A stretch of DNA of 64,000 nucleotides, from positions 8,676,125-8,740,124 of the forward strand of contig NC_061801.1 of the NCBI RefSeq assembly GCF_021462225.1, in the 5' to 3' direction. A model generated the notes under the pieces. That model worked only from the letters and a program-made list of their open reading frames with translations, was not told where the DNA came from and did no database searches. Made by a program: the position numbers and the translations under genes. Of the stretch, positions 53,944-64,000 are shown piece by piece. This stretch comes from Girardinichthys multiradiatus. Its lineage: Eukaryota; Chordata; Actinopteri; Cyprinodontiformes; Goodeidae. Numbering within the stretch: the stretch's first letter is position 1; the number at the start of each line of letters is the position of its first letter.

Positions 53944-54830
53944 ATGACGTCACCTCTAAGATTGAGAATAATCCTGGGTGAAGATGCCAGGAAGTCGATT
54001 CTGCCAGCAGGGACACCAGTCTCAAAAGAAGAATTGTGCCACACAATAAAGACAAGCTTTGGATTTGAGCAAGATATTTGACTTCAATATCAAGATAAGG
54101 ATTTTGGAAACGACTTCATAAATCTGTCAGAGATTTCAGAAGTAAAGGACAAAACCACTCTTAAGGTGATCTTCTTGCAAAGTCGAGAGCAGGAAGGTGC
54201 AAGAACCCTTTAAAGTCAAGCAAGTAGGAGCCCAACAGACTCTTTATCCCTCTCTTCTGATGGCACAGAGCCTATTTCATCTTCAAGTTCATCACCATCC
54301 TCAAGGCAGTGGGTTTGGCCAAGTGTCTTCACCGTACCACAGTTCAGCTACAATGCTGAATTTGAGCTTGAGAAGCCACCAAAACTGAAATCCCAAATTC
54401 TGGAAGGACTGGCAGAGGAAATATACCACTTTAAGCCTACCCTACAGACAATGATCTGACAGATGTTGGAGAAGCTCTTGTGAGAAAGCATCCTTACCTT
54501 AGAGAGCAGGGTTCTTTCAATGGCTGTTATGGATGGAAAATTAGCCTAAAATATAAAATGGCTAACCTCTGCACCAAACTGAGGGGCCTTGGATGTGCTG
54601 AGGTGACCATAAATGGCGACAACCGACAGGCAGCCTTCAATGTGAAGAAACCCAAAAAAGCTGAAGTTAACTACTGTTCACAGCATCCAAGAGGAGAAAC
54701 GACAGAAAGTGTGGAACAGGTGAGAGTTGCATTGCTTTCTGAAATGACTAAAAGAAACAATAACTCTATTGTGAGTGAAAAAATGGAAAAGACTTTCTCA
54801 TACAGAAGGCAAGAAATTCTTCATTAGCCG
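53944..54830 (+). pseudogene. PB1-like domain protein remnant (fish SAMD3-like family)
   Basis: It starts at ATG 53944 after an acceptor-like TTTTCAG. MTSPLRLRIILGEDARKSIL and the segment after the first stop (DFGNDFINLSEISEVKDKTT) form a PB1-like ubiquitin-fold domain, used for protein pairing. Then come a Ser-rich linker, FSYNAEFELEKPPKLKSQIL, and a 116-codon open part (54480-54827) with YLREQGSFNGCYGWKISLKY. This order recurs in uncharacterised teleost proteins that may also have a SAM domain. A TGA at about 54079 and more frameshifts inactivate it. Whether it is a gene copy or mobile cargo is unknown. Confidence 0.5.
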
Positions 54831-55202
54831 ATGGTTGCACAGTTCAAAAGCGGATGGCCAGGTCTGTTCACTTCAACATATTCACTTCCCATTGAATGCA
54901 TATGTTTTATTTAAGTACGTAAAGCTTAAGTTGTTTTAACTCATCCTACACCACTTAAGAACTTTAGAACAACAAATTTAAATCTTGTTGAATGACCAAC
55001 TAATGTGTTAATCAAGGCAACTAGTGTTAGTTGTGCCTAATTAACCAACATGGGGTTTGATGATTTTACTTAAATCAGTCTAGTTCTTTCAATTAGATTT
55101 ACTTTTATTTGTTGCACAATACATTTATCAATCCATTACTTTACAATAAAAATGACAAACAAATGATAATCAAATAAACTTTATTAACTGGATTTAACAG
55201 TC
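54831..55202. other. No recognisable gene
   Basis: AT-rich sequence with no domain or repeat ends recognised. Confidence 0.35.
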
Positions 55203-55629
55203 TGTTGTGGAATTTTCTTATCAAAGTGGAGAGAAGTTGACTCATAACAAGAGAAAATCCGGACTTTGTCTTAATAAGTTTTATTCAAAGGCATTCAGCG
55301 TTTGAAGACCCTGACACTGAGGTTAGTCAGTGAAACAGAGCCCCGATCAACATTTACACACAGTATTTATACCAGAACATGACAGTGTTATCTCAACTGC
55401 AAAGAGTCTGTGTTTTACGACCCTAGACCCTTCTCGGGTTCAAAGGTGACAAGGTTACCTAGGAACAACCATCTACTCTCCCAAAGGCATCACCCTAAAA
55501 AATGGCCTTAACCATTAAACTTCTGATAATGACTTTTACAGCTTTCTCCAATAACACAGAGGTTCAGGGGAGTGAGGTAAACCAAAGGTCATACATTGTG
55601 GAATGCCTACTGAAAGAATTTCCATCACA
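55203..55629 (-). mobile_element. LTR of a class I endogenous retrovirus (ERV C)
   Basis: 427 bp, bounded TGTGATGG (minus strand start, 55629) and CCACAACA (end, 55203). It is preceded in minus orientation by a purine tract (AGAAGAAAGGAG), a good polypurine tract, so this is a 3' LTR. It contains a TATA-like GGTATAAATACTG (about 55360-55372) and AATAAAAC (about 55281). The integrase remnant of the same strand lies 0.55 kb upstream of it. Confidence 0.6.
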
Positions 55630-56179
55630 CTCCTTTCTTCTGATTACAAGATAATCACAACTAAAGGAAAATTAACAAATTATAAACACAACTTAAAAAA
55701 CAAAAAAAACTAAAAATCCTGCTGCCTCTCCTGAGTGGCTTCTGCGCTTCAAGCTGCCCTGTTACCAGTCTGGTACAGGTGGGCGGTCATAGGAAGCTCC
55801 TCTAGAAATATATTTAGAAACAGGAACTCTAACCTGCTAGAAGTTAGGCTTCCATAGTCCAACTGAACAACAGTGGAAATGAACACATTCAAACTTGTAA
55901 TAATACCATAACGATAAATATCAAGCAATAAACATAAAAGTTAGATAAAAGCATCCGAGATTTCCTCCTCAGAGTCAGTTTCGCTGTCAAAGTGGGAGGA
56001 AAGAATCTCTCACTGTGGTGTGTGTGCAGTGAGGCAAATTACCTTATGATTTCTAACTTTCAGGCAATGCGATGGCCTTAAGTAGATTCTGAAATAACGT
56101 TGCACTGCCCAAGGGATTATTGTGCCCTTGTAAGAACAGTGTTCTTCAACCACCTGTTCAATCACTCGCCAGTGATCAG

Positions 56180-56690
56180 CTTACAGTTCTTTGTCTTGTG
56201 GTGGTCCGCTGTCCTCACACCTTTCAGGCCGTGGACGATCCAGTTGGAAGATGACTTGTGTCCTGGAAGCCAGATGAAGCTGGAGGAGCTGGAGCTTTCC
56301 TGCAGCTTTCCTGGGTGTCTAGTAGGATCTGATATGGGCCATTCCAGCACCTGGACTTCCTGTGTTTTCTCCTAAATTCTCTGACCAGAATCCAGTCGCC
56401 AGGAATAAAGGACTGGAGGGTGGAAGTGGTTGTTTCTGGTAATGCAGCCTTCACCGTCTGTGAAACTTGAGAAAACACAGTGGACAGGTTTTGACAGTAA
56501 ACAACATCCTATCTTCACACTAAGATGTGGAAGAAAATTTTCTTGGCAATATCCCCATGTCCAAATTAGGAGACCTGCCACACAGCACTTCAAAAGGACT
56601 GAGATTTGCCTGTGTCATTTTTCTCAATCTCACATAAGTGAGAACAATAGGTAGAGCCTTCACAACGCTTGGCTAATTTTCAATTCTAAG
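56180..56690 (-). pseudogene. pol: Retroviral integrase C-terminal remnant (ERV C)
   Basis: The minus strand reads KALPIVLTYVRLRKM, then LSPFEVLCGRSPNLDMGILP, and in another frame IPGDWILVREFRRKHRKSRC and WNGPYQILLDTQ. These are the end of the integrase core and the SH3-like C-terminal domain of class I retroviruses. At least two frameshifts and stops are present. Env and most of pol are absent. It differs clearly from the integrase pieces of the two other retroviral remnants in the window, so it is an independent insertion. Confidence 0.65.
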
Positions 56691-59101
56691 TCCCATTCTC
56701 AAACCTAAGTGCTTAACTACATGAACTTCATCAAAACATCCAACAAAATCCAAAGAATTGATCTTCTGACTTCACCTGATATACTAACAATGACCATCAG
56801 CTAAATATTCTGAATATCAAAAATGTGACCTGATGTTTGTGGAAGGTCTGATTACAGGTCAATATTTCATAGTTTCAGAATACCCAAAAAGAATTTCAAA
56901 AATGGTCTAATCTGTGGAGATATAAAATTTCACAAAAGAATCAACACCATAATTTCAGAGAGGTTTTCAGAATGTGGTCTTAGGAAGCTATGCACCATTT
57001 ATATAAACAAAGTACAACGTCTCTCACATTGTCACTAAGTCCTCACTGGAGGCATGAGCTACCCTTTTTCCCATGAGTGCTAAAACTTTTGGAACCCCAT
57101 GTTACTTTATTCTGACATTCCCCTCTTCTGGCGCAGGGTCCAACCCATGCGACAATCCAGCAAAAAGTTTGTACAAAAATGTTTTAGTAACCAAGATCAC
57201 ATAACCTAGAACCAAAGAAATGAATTCTGACATAACTATGTGTCTCTATGAATTTAACAAAAGCAACATAAAGAAAATCCAGATGTTTTTAACTGCAATT
57301 CAGTTCCATTAACAACCAAACACAAACTTTAGTTATTCAGTTCATCAATGTCTCACTTAGAAATTAGTCACATATCATCCTAATTTGTCTTGTACAAAGA
57401 TGAGTATTAGATTAATGGACATCCAATGTAATTTGGATGAATAAACCCTACAAATTGAATCTAATAAATAATTCCCACCAAGTATAAAGGCATGACTCAG
57501 ATTCTTTATCAAAAATATATTCCTTACTTTTGCATATCTTGAACTGTCAGCTAGCTTAATGGCACCAGGGAAACTTTCAATCTAATAAATCACCAATGAT
57601 TCTGCATGCAAAACTAATTCTTCAAACTAGTTTAAACTATTTCATTAACCTTTTAATAATAAAACACATAAATCTAGAAGTCATGCTACATCCTTAATTA
57701 TTATACAAAAAAACATGTTATTAAGGCAACAATCACTACAAGCATTTTGATTCTATTGTCTCTTAAACAATGTTAAAACTCAGGAAGGGAGGTGCTGAGC
57801 GTTACCATGACAACAAAGGCATGAACCAACCTAGTAGGTGGGCGGAGTCAGGCAGAACTAACCTTTGATTGACAGCCTATGGGCGGACCCACAGTTTCTT
57901 CATCCCATCCCACATTAGTGTAACTTAAACTGCAAAACTGTTAACATGCACCTACCTCAGAAACAAGCTGCTTCTTAACTCTCCTGAAAACTCAAGGTTT
58001 AATCAATCTGGGATTTAGAAACATTATTCTAAACATGGATTATTGTTTCATGCAACATATAAACAAACATTCATTCCAACAAACAAAGACAAAACATAAA
58101 AGACAGACAAATGGCCAAATTTGAAGCTTCAAGAATGCAAATAAATTTTTAACAATCTCTTTTCAGAATATGTTTTCTCAGCCATATCTTTTAATGCTAT
58201 AATTGATCAATGTTGTTATGATAATCTTCAGGATCCTTTTTTTTTTTTAAATGAGTGCACATAGTCCAAAAAATCTCAAAGTATTTAGAAGCACAGCAAC
58301 AGTTTTCTCTTATATGAATCCAAATTTACTGATGCTGAAACCTTTTGCTAATTCTTTATACTGTAACTCTGTAATAATAACTACAATCCTGAGAGTTATT
58401 GTTATAGTTCTCTTTTTGTTTGGCTCAATTTGATCGCAGCTGTATTGCAGAATTTCAAGTTAAATGCAAAGACGTATTTTTAATTTAATTCAATTCAAAT
58501 TCAAAGATACTTTATTGATCCCCGAGGGGAAATTAGAAAAGTCAGCGTTGACATTTTTATGGTATACCCAAACTAAACAAAACTGCAGTGTTTGACTTAA
58601 TCAGAAATTAAGATAAGAAGCTTGTCTCCAAACTGGACTTTTCCCCACATAATGTTTCAAAAAAGAACAAACATCATTTTCTTTAATTTGGCTATTTAAA
58701 TTTTGAGAGTTGGGGGGAACTTATTACTAGAACCCCTCTTTTACAATCCAAATGGTGATAAATGTTCCAATATTTTATCTCTTAGTAATCTGAAATCACC
58801 TTGTGTACCTTTGTACTCCTATGTATTCCTTTAATCTTTAAACCTTAAGAAATCAAACAAGGAGACTTGAGTTTGAGCCGACCATCCTCTTACTGTTAAG
58901 AGGACCTTTATTTCTTTTCTTTTCCTAAAATGAAGGATTTTACTTGTCTTGATTCTGTTATAAAAATCCTAACCTTGGTTCCAAAACTAAACTCTTCAAC
59001 CCCAATCTGTGTTCCCCAGAGTAGAAATTTTGAGTATTATTGCATTTCAAAGTCACCAAAATGACTGGAACTCATCATTGGCTTAGATCTATTTTAATAA
59101 G
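56691..59101. other. No recognisable gene
   Basis: AT-rich sequence. A polypurine-like AGAAGAGGGGAA followed by TGTCAGAATAAAG (minus strand, about 57105-57130) could mark another LTR edge, but no partner was found. At 58508-58535 the phrase TTTATTGATCCCCGAGGGGA, continuing AATT, is a widespread fish repeat tail. No coding domains were seen. Confidence 0.35.
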
Positions 59102-59486
59102 TGTTAGGTTTAAACCCCAACACTCATTACAACATCTGCACAAAGAAAGACACAGAGAAGTTAGTTTGTTTTAACTTGCAAGGAGAGTGTCCCGGAGACT
59201 GTCTCAGTTACAATCCTCCAAACACACTCTGAAGACAGTCTCCGCTCTTCATGCTTTTATTAGAAAAGGAACGCCCTAGTTACATGAGGTTTCAACTGCT
59301 GAGGGAGTTTATCTTTATGTGAAAACAGACTGTTCTCACATCCTGTGCTCATGTTGCAACATCATATTCCTCTATGCATATAAGGAGATAACAACCATTC
59401 TCAATCAGTAATATAAACAGCACATCTAGATAGTAAATGAGTAATGTAGAATGAAAACTGAATAATGTATGTACATTTATCTAACA
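59102..59486 (-). mobile_element. 3' LTR of class I endogenous retrovirus (ERV B)
   Basis: 385 bp with TGTTAG at the minus-strand start (59486) and CTAACA at the end (59102), a perfect 6-base inverted pair. It is preceded by the polypurine tract AACAGGAGGGAAA. AATAAA occurs in CTTTTCTAATAAAAGC (about 59260). The 5' LTR would lie beyond 62.87 kb but is cut off by the Tc1 copy. Confidence 0.75.
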
Positions 59487-59770
59487 TTTCCCTCCTGTTT
59501 ATTCAGTTTAGCATTATATCAATTTTAAACATCATTCAGTGACTACTTCTTTTCAGATTTTCAGTCATGAAATCATTGCAATGCATAAAAAGTTACACTC
59601 AGAGGACCTCCCTAATAACCATCAGGGTCTGGATACAAGTCTGGAAAATGCAGGAACGTCTCTTCGTTGCTTGTCTCATCAGGGTCTTCATCTGAGTCCT
59701 CGTCTGGTCTTATAAGGGCATACATCTCTGAGAGCTCTGTTTTAACTGGTTGTATAGCAGAGGTGATTAT

Positions 59771-60175
59771 TCAAGAACACAAGGCTCTTATACAGGGAAT
59801 ACAACAACATCCACATAAGGTGAGAATAGCTGCAAACACAGCAATAGACATTAATATTGAAAACACTAGTTGTTTATATTTTCCAAACATTTCCCCAAAA
59901 CCATCCCACATTGAGGTGTCAACTCCAGAATGGTCTTTCATTTTGTCGTTGAGTGATCTAAGGCCTTCCAATGCTTTAGTCAGGCTTCCATCAGCTGCGG
60001 TGTTATTTGGTATAAAAGTGCAACACTGACCACCAAATATGGAACAAACACCTCCTTTCTCAGCTAAGAGCATGTCAACGGCAATTCTATTTTGGAAAGC
60101 CATAAGTGAGGTAGCTGACAGTTGTTCATGGATAGCGGAAAAACCTTCTTCAGTTTTGTTTCCTAATCTCTGCAC
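59771..60175 (-). pseudogene. env: Retroviral env transmembrane subunit (ERV B)
   Basis: A minus-strand frame of 134 codons. A helical region leads into NRIAVDMLLAEKGGVCSIFG and a CX6CC motif (CSIFGGQCC), the disulfide signature of gamma/epsilon-type envelope transmembrane subunits. A second helical region, a membrane segment (LVFSILMSIAVFAAILTLCG) and a Cys-rich cytoplasmic end (CCCIPCIRAL) follow. It lies 0.28 kb before the 3' LTR, as expected. The fusion-peptide part and most of the surface subunit are missing, so it cannot act as an envelope. Confidence 0.75.
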
Positions 60176-60326
60176 ATTATAATGGATGTAGTTGATTCTG
60201 TCTACATTTTTATTGATTGTACACCACCAACATATGGTGGATTCAAAGCCTGCTGCTACTTGATCTGCTAATTTATATTCATCAGGGACCCCTCTTGGTA
60301 TTCCTATGCTGTCTATGTAAGTAGGG

Positions 60327-60752
60327 TCATCTTGATTGTTTCATACCACTACAATCTAGATACCAGTCATATCCATCCCAGCTGTTTGCCCCATAGCCCC
60401 CTATTTGCAAGTTTCGATCAAAAGTGAACACAGTCTGTGTTCTGTTAGTTTGATAGCAGAAATACAGTTCTTTTGTTCTACTGCTATCCCCATCTGTAGT
60501 ATTACAGGGGTTTTTTAATATTTCATGTTGGATTTTGGATCGATTAGGATTATAGTACCCTGCTCTTCTTTTTTGCATTTTGTGATTTATTTCCCATATT
60601 AACAGGGCACTTACAACTATGATTGAGATGATGCTCCCTATTATCAATATCTTTTTGTGTGTAGGGGTGAACATCTTTCTGTAGATTGGAGCCCTTCCTA
60701 AAAACCTGTAGCAGAGCTGTGGACAATCTTCACCGGTTTGAGACAACTGCAA
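60327..60752 (-). pseudogene. env: Retroviral env N-terminal part (ERV B)
   Basis: A minus-strand frame of 141 codons. From the Met at about residue 27 a leader with a hydrophobic segment (ILIIGSIISIIVVSALLIWE) is followed by an extracellular-type stretch with potential N-glycosylation sites (CNTTDGD, TNRTQ) and paired cysteines. It is placed directly between the integrase end and the transmembrane part. The middle of the surface subunit is absent between 60.33 and 60.18 kb, so env carries an internal deletion. Confidence 0.55.
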
Positions 60753-60914
60753 ACTATAATTGCAGCCCCCTTTGTAGCCGGACTACCTCTGAAGGTCAGA
60801 TGAAGAGCTACAATGCTACAATAGATACCACAATGCTATTACTACAACACAAACAATGATAGTTAGGGTAAACACTGCTATTGAGAAATTTATTTTAGTC
60901 ATGTTCTATTATTC

Positions 60915-61055
60915 TTTTACAATGTGTTAGATGGATCCATGAGTTCCTTTCTGCAATCTTAATCGCAGTTCCAGTAGTCAACAACACCTGATAGGGCCCT
61001 TCCCACTTAGGTGAATGCCAATACTTCTTTATGCTTTGTGTTTTACACATACTAA
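60915..61055 (-). pseudogene. pol: Retroviral integrase C-terminal end (ERV B)
   Basis: The minus strand reads [20 protein letters not shown] and then [17 protein letters not shown], the last domain of a class I integrase. The rest of integrase and RNase H is missing between this piece and the reverse transcriptase fragment, leaving only about 0.28 kb, so pol has a large deletion. Confidence 0.6.
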
Positions 61056-61332
61056 GCAGCTTCTACAAATTTTTTGAATAGGAGTTGAATCCATAGGTTG
61101 TGTATACTTGGTTTACCAATCCTGTCATCCCTCCTGTTGAGACATGTGACTTACCATGACTCAATATTGCTGCCCATTTGTATAGGTTTTTTGGTAGGAT
61201 TGGTTTATTTTCTGGTCAGGTGAAAATACCATCTTTTAATTGTGCCCCTTTTCTTTGCCATTGTTGTTGTTCCTGCTTTGGTGATTGTTGTTGCATGTCT
61301 TTTAATGTTTCATTTTGTAATATTGTTGTTTT

Positions 61333-62100
61333 TCACTCTTCCATTATTGTTCTTCCTCCTGAACTTAATTGATGACCCAAATACTTTACTGTTTCTTTGC
61401 AAAATTGCAACTTGCTTTTGCTTATTTTATGTCCTTCTCCTGCTAGATGTGTTAGGAGAGCTAAAGTGTCCTGTTTACATGCTTCTTCTGTTTCTGATGC
61501 CACCAGTATGTCATCTACATATGTTAATAGTTGACTGTTTTGTGGAGGCTCGAAGGTGGACAGACTGGAGGTCAAAACTTGAGAGTAGATTGTTGGACTC
61601 TCACAATATCCCTGAGGTAACCTTGTGTAGGTGTACCTTTTTCCTTTAAATGTGAAAGCAAACCAGTACTGACTGTCTTTATGCAGTGGCACAGAGAAAA
61701 ATGCATTGCTTATGTCCACTACAGTGAAAAAGCTTTTGGGTTCAGAGAATTCAACAGTGTGTGTGGATCTGCTACACACGGCGATCTTTGAATGACTGCG
61801 TTATTAACTGCTTGTAAATCCTGAACCATCCTCCACCCTACAGATGGAGGTGCCTTTTTTACAGGGAATATAGGAGTGTTACAGGGTGACTCAGCACATT
61901 CAATCAACACTCCTGCCTTTTTCAAATCTGTAATAACTGGTTCAATTCCTATCATTGCATCAGGTTTTAGCGGGTATTGTTTCACTCTAGGCCTATATTC
62001 TGTTTTGGGTCTTATTACAACAGGAAGCGCTGTTTTGACTAGGCCAACATCTGTTGGCCCTTGAGACCATAGTTTTTCAGGAACCAGCTTCAACAGTTCT
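61333..62100 (-). pseudogene. pol: Retroviral reverse transcriptase fragment (ERV B)
   Basis: Two minus-strand frames. 62093-61719 has the fingers region (LPVVIRPKTEYRPRVKQYPL, SPCNTPIFPVKKAPPSVGWR, VQDLQAVNNAV). 61779-61333 has the palm with FFTVVDISNAFFSVPL (first catalytic Asp), RLPQGYCESPTIYSQVL and LLTYVDDILVA (the YVDD site), then KYLGHQLSSGGR. The join shows a short frameshift near 61.75 kb. The thumb, connection and RNase H are missing. Motif style (PVKK, YVDD, LPQG) fits class I (gamma/epsilon-like) retroviruses. Confidence 0.75.
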
Positions 62101-62216
62101 TTCTACAAAGAACAGTTCTTCCAGATTTAATATATTTTCTCCCTCCTCAGTCAAAAGTACCCTTTCTGTCATTACACCAAGGGGTTGTCTGCTCAGTTTC
62201 CCCTGCGGCTCTGGTG

Positions 62217-62850
62217 CTAGTCATGCACTATAGTTTTGTTGGGCAGAGCTACTTTGGCAGTCTCTAGCCATATGTCCCTCTTTTCCACAGGACCAGCATG
62301 CTCTTGGATTTTGTGCTCCAAAATGTCCTTTGCCTCAGCCTCTTCCTCGACCTCTACCACGCCCCCTGCCTCGTGTTTGTTGATAATAAACTGCATTATC
62401 AAAACAGGCTGTCTCTTCCTCGTGGTAGAACACTGTGTCTTTTTGTTTGGTCTTTTTACTTTTTATAACTTTTTCTGCATGCAGGGCATGGTTGATGTAA
62501 TCCTGTAATGAGCCTCCACTCATTCCTATGTAATGGCGGTTTACCCAGCCATGTATTTCAGGTGACGAACCTGAATGGAGTGCATTTTTAACTGTTGTTG
62601 GAAGGCACTGTTTGCATCTTCACTTGGTTCTACTTGGGCTTACTTCCTATATCTTTTAGTGTATATTTAGGTGGATTTTTGGGAACTGGGGCGACAGGGG
62701 GAGCCGTAGGCTCAGTTATTTCATCTTCCCCAGCCGCCTCTTCATCTTGTTGGGCTAATTGTTGCTGTAAGGCTGCATAAGGACGTGAATATTCATCATC
62801 TTCCTTTCGGTGAAACATTATTTCTTTTTCTTTTTCTTTACCTGCCTGTT
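62217..62850 (-). pseudogene. gag: Retroviral gag end: charged linker and nucleocapsid (ERV B)
   Basis: Minus-strand pieces: a Glu/Lys-rich then Pro-rich segment (62850-62630, with EPTAPPVAPVPKNPPKYTLK); a middle remnant (SGGSLQDYINHALHAEKVIK, 62523-62460); and an Arg/Gly repeat (RGRGRGRGRG) leading to a CCHC zinc knuckle (CWSCGKEGHMARDC, about 62300-62260). The capsid core is absent, and the protease is missing between here and reverse transcriptase (only about 120 bases). The upstream end is cut at about 62.85 kb by the Tc1 copy. Confidence 0.65.
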
Positions 62851-64000
62851 CTATTTTAGATTCATTGCACACTAACTGAAATATTTCAGGTCTTTTATTG
62901 TCTTAATACGGATGATTTTGGCATACAGCTCATGAAAACCCAAAATTCCTATCTCACAGAATTAGCATATTTCATCCGACCAATAAAAGAAAAGTGTTTT
63001 TAATACAAAAAACGTCAACCTTCAAATAATCATGTACAGTTATGCACTCAATACTTGGTCGGGAATCCTTTTGCAGAAATGACTGCTTCAATGCGGCGTG
63101 GCATGGAGGCAATCAGCCTGTGGCACTGCTGAGGTCTTATGGAGGCCCAGGATGCTTCGATAGCGACCTTTAGCTCATCCAGAGTGTTGGGTCTTGAGTC
63201 TCTCAACGTTCTCTTCACAATATCCCACAGATTCTCTATGGGGTTCAGGTCAGGAGAGTTGGCAGGCCAATTGAGCACAGTGATACCATGGCCAGTAAAC
63301 CATTTACCAGTGGTTTTGGCACTGTGAGCAGGTGCCAGGTCGTGCTGAAAAATGAAATCTTCATCTCCACAAAGCTTTTCAGCAGATGGAAGCATGAAGT
63401 GCTCCAAAATCTCCTGATAGCTAGCTGCATTGACCCTGCCCTTGATAAAACACAGTGGACCAACACCAGCAGCTGACACGGCACCCCAGACCATCACTGA
63501 CTGTGGGTACTTGACACTGGACTTCTGGCATTTTGGCATTTCCTTCTCCCCAGTCTTCCTCCAGACTCTGGCACCTTGATTTCCGAATGACATGCAGAAT
63601 TTGCTTTCATCCAAAAAAAGTACTTTGGACCACTGAGCAACAGTCCAGTGCTGCTTCTCTGTAGCCCAGGTCAGGCGCTTCTGCCGCTGTTTCTGGTTCA
63701 AAAGTGGCTTGACCTGGGAAATGCGGCACCTGTAGCCCATTTCCTGCACACGCCTGTACACGGTGGCTCTGGATGTTTCTACTCCAGACTCAGTCCACTG
63801 CTTCCGCAGGTCCCCCAAGGTCTGGAATTGGCCCTTCTCCACAATCTTCCTCAGGGTCCGGTCACCTCTTCTCGTTGTGCAGCGTTTTCTGCCTCACTTT
63901 TTCCTTCCCACAGACTTCCCACTGAGGTGTCTTGATACAGCACTCTGGGAACAGCCTATTCGTTCAGAAATGTCTTTCTGTGTCTTACCCTCTTGCTTGA
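62850..64000 (-). mobile_element. Second copy of the long-repeat Tc1 element, truncated
   Basis: From ATTTTAGATTCATTGCACAC onward it matches the copy at 12.65 kb almost base for base. The outermost ~75 bases of the inverted repeat are missing at this end, so the junction with retroviral gag is not a normal TA insertion. The element runs off the end of the window. Confidence 0.85.
63048..64000 (-). pseudogene. Tc1-family transposase, second copy
   Basis: Open for 264 codons (63842-63048) with the catalytic motifs LFLDESKF, QHDLAPAH and NSPDLNPIENLWD, and with the KYPQSVMVWG segment that the first copy has lost. Upstream, in the helix-turn-helix part, a Cys codon (TGT in the sister copy) is TGA at about 63894-63896, so translation from the natural start would stop early. 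The N-terminal end lies beyond the window. Confidence 0.8.

Overview
The window looks like a piece of a ray-finned (teleost) fish genome. The evidence is the mix of fish-typical repeats (L2-like LINE, Tc1/mariner elements with long inverted repeats, hAT and ISL2EU transposons, a tRNA-headed SINE, class I endogenous retroviruses) around a fish-style C2H2 zinc-finger gene whose introns are full of transposons. There is no bacterial-type gene organisation, no rRNA and no CRISPR. I cannot name the species.

Layout. 0-16.7 kb: small fold-back repeats, then the large terminal exon of a 14-finger C2H2 gene (4.8-6.7 kb, minus strand), an L2-like LINE inserted into an older Tc1 remnant (7.3-9.6 kb), a complete 1.6-kb Tc1 element (12.6-14.2 kb), several MITEs, and at 16.55-16.69 kb a candidate first coding exon of the zinc-finger gene with a matching splice phase. 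16.8-24.5 kb: a decayed hAT element, an I/Nimb-like LINE remnant, a SINE and a 1.2-kb inverted-repeat element. 24.5-46.0 kb: a minus-strand class I endogenous retrovirus (candidate LTR, gag, protease, integrase end, env start) whose pol is broken. Between its parts lies a 14.4-kb Polinton/Maverick (adintovirus-like) element. 46.0-51.5 kb: an ISL2EU-type DNA transposon with a THAP/DDE transposase and a divergent-strand SWIM-YqaJ-PHD nuclease gene. 51.9-54.9 kb: degraded transposase-like and PB1-like coding remnants. 55.2-62.85 kb: two more class I retroviral remnants. 62.85 kb to the end: a second, truncated copy of the 12.6-kb Tc1 family.

The Polinton is the centre of interest. Its two gene blocks converge near 32.2-32.4 kb. 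The plus-strand block carries two genes of unknown function, an integrase with chromodomain, penton-like and major capsid proteins, a small basic pVI/pX-like protein and an adenain-like cysteine protease. The minus-strand block carries a protein-primed-type family B DNA polymerase, the packaging ATPase, and two small virion-type genes. Together these would replicate, package and integrate a linear dsDNA virus-like genome. The copy is inactivated by a handful of single lesions, so it looks fairly young. Beyond the textbook genes I find, by reading splice sites, a six-exon gene at 38.6-39.8 kb (minus strand) next to the right inverted repeat. Its five short GT-AG introns keep one frame over 684 nt. 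I recognise no domain in it, and it is the best candidate here for something undescribed.
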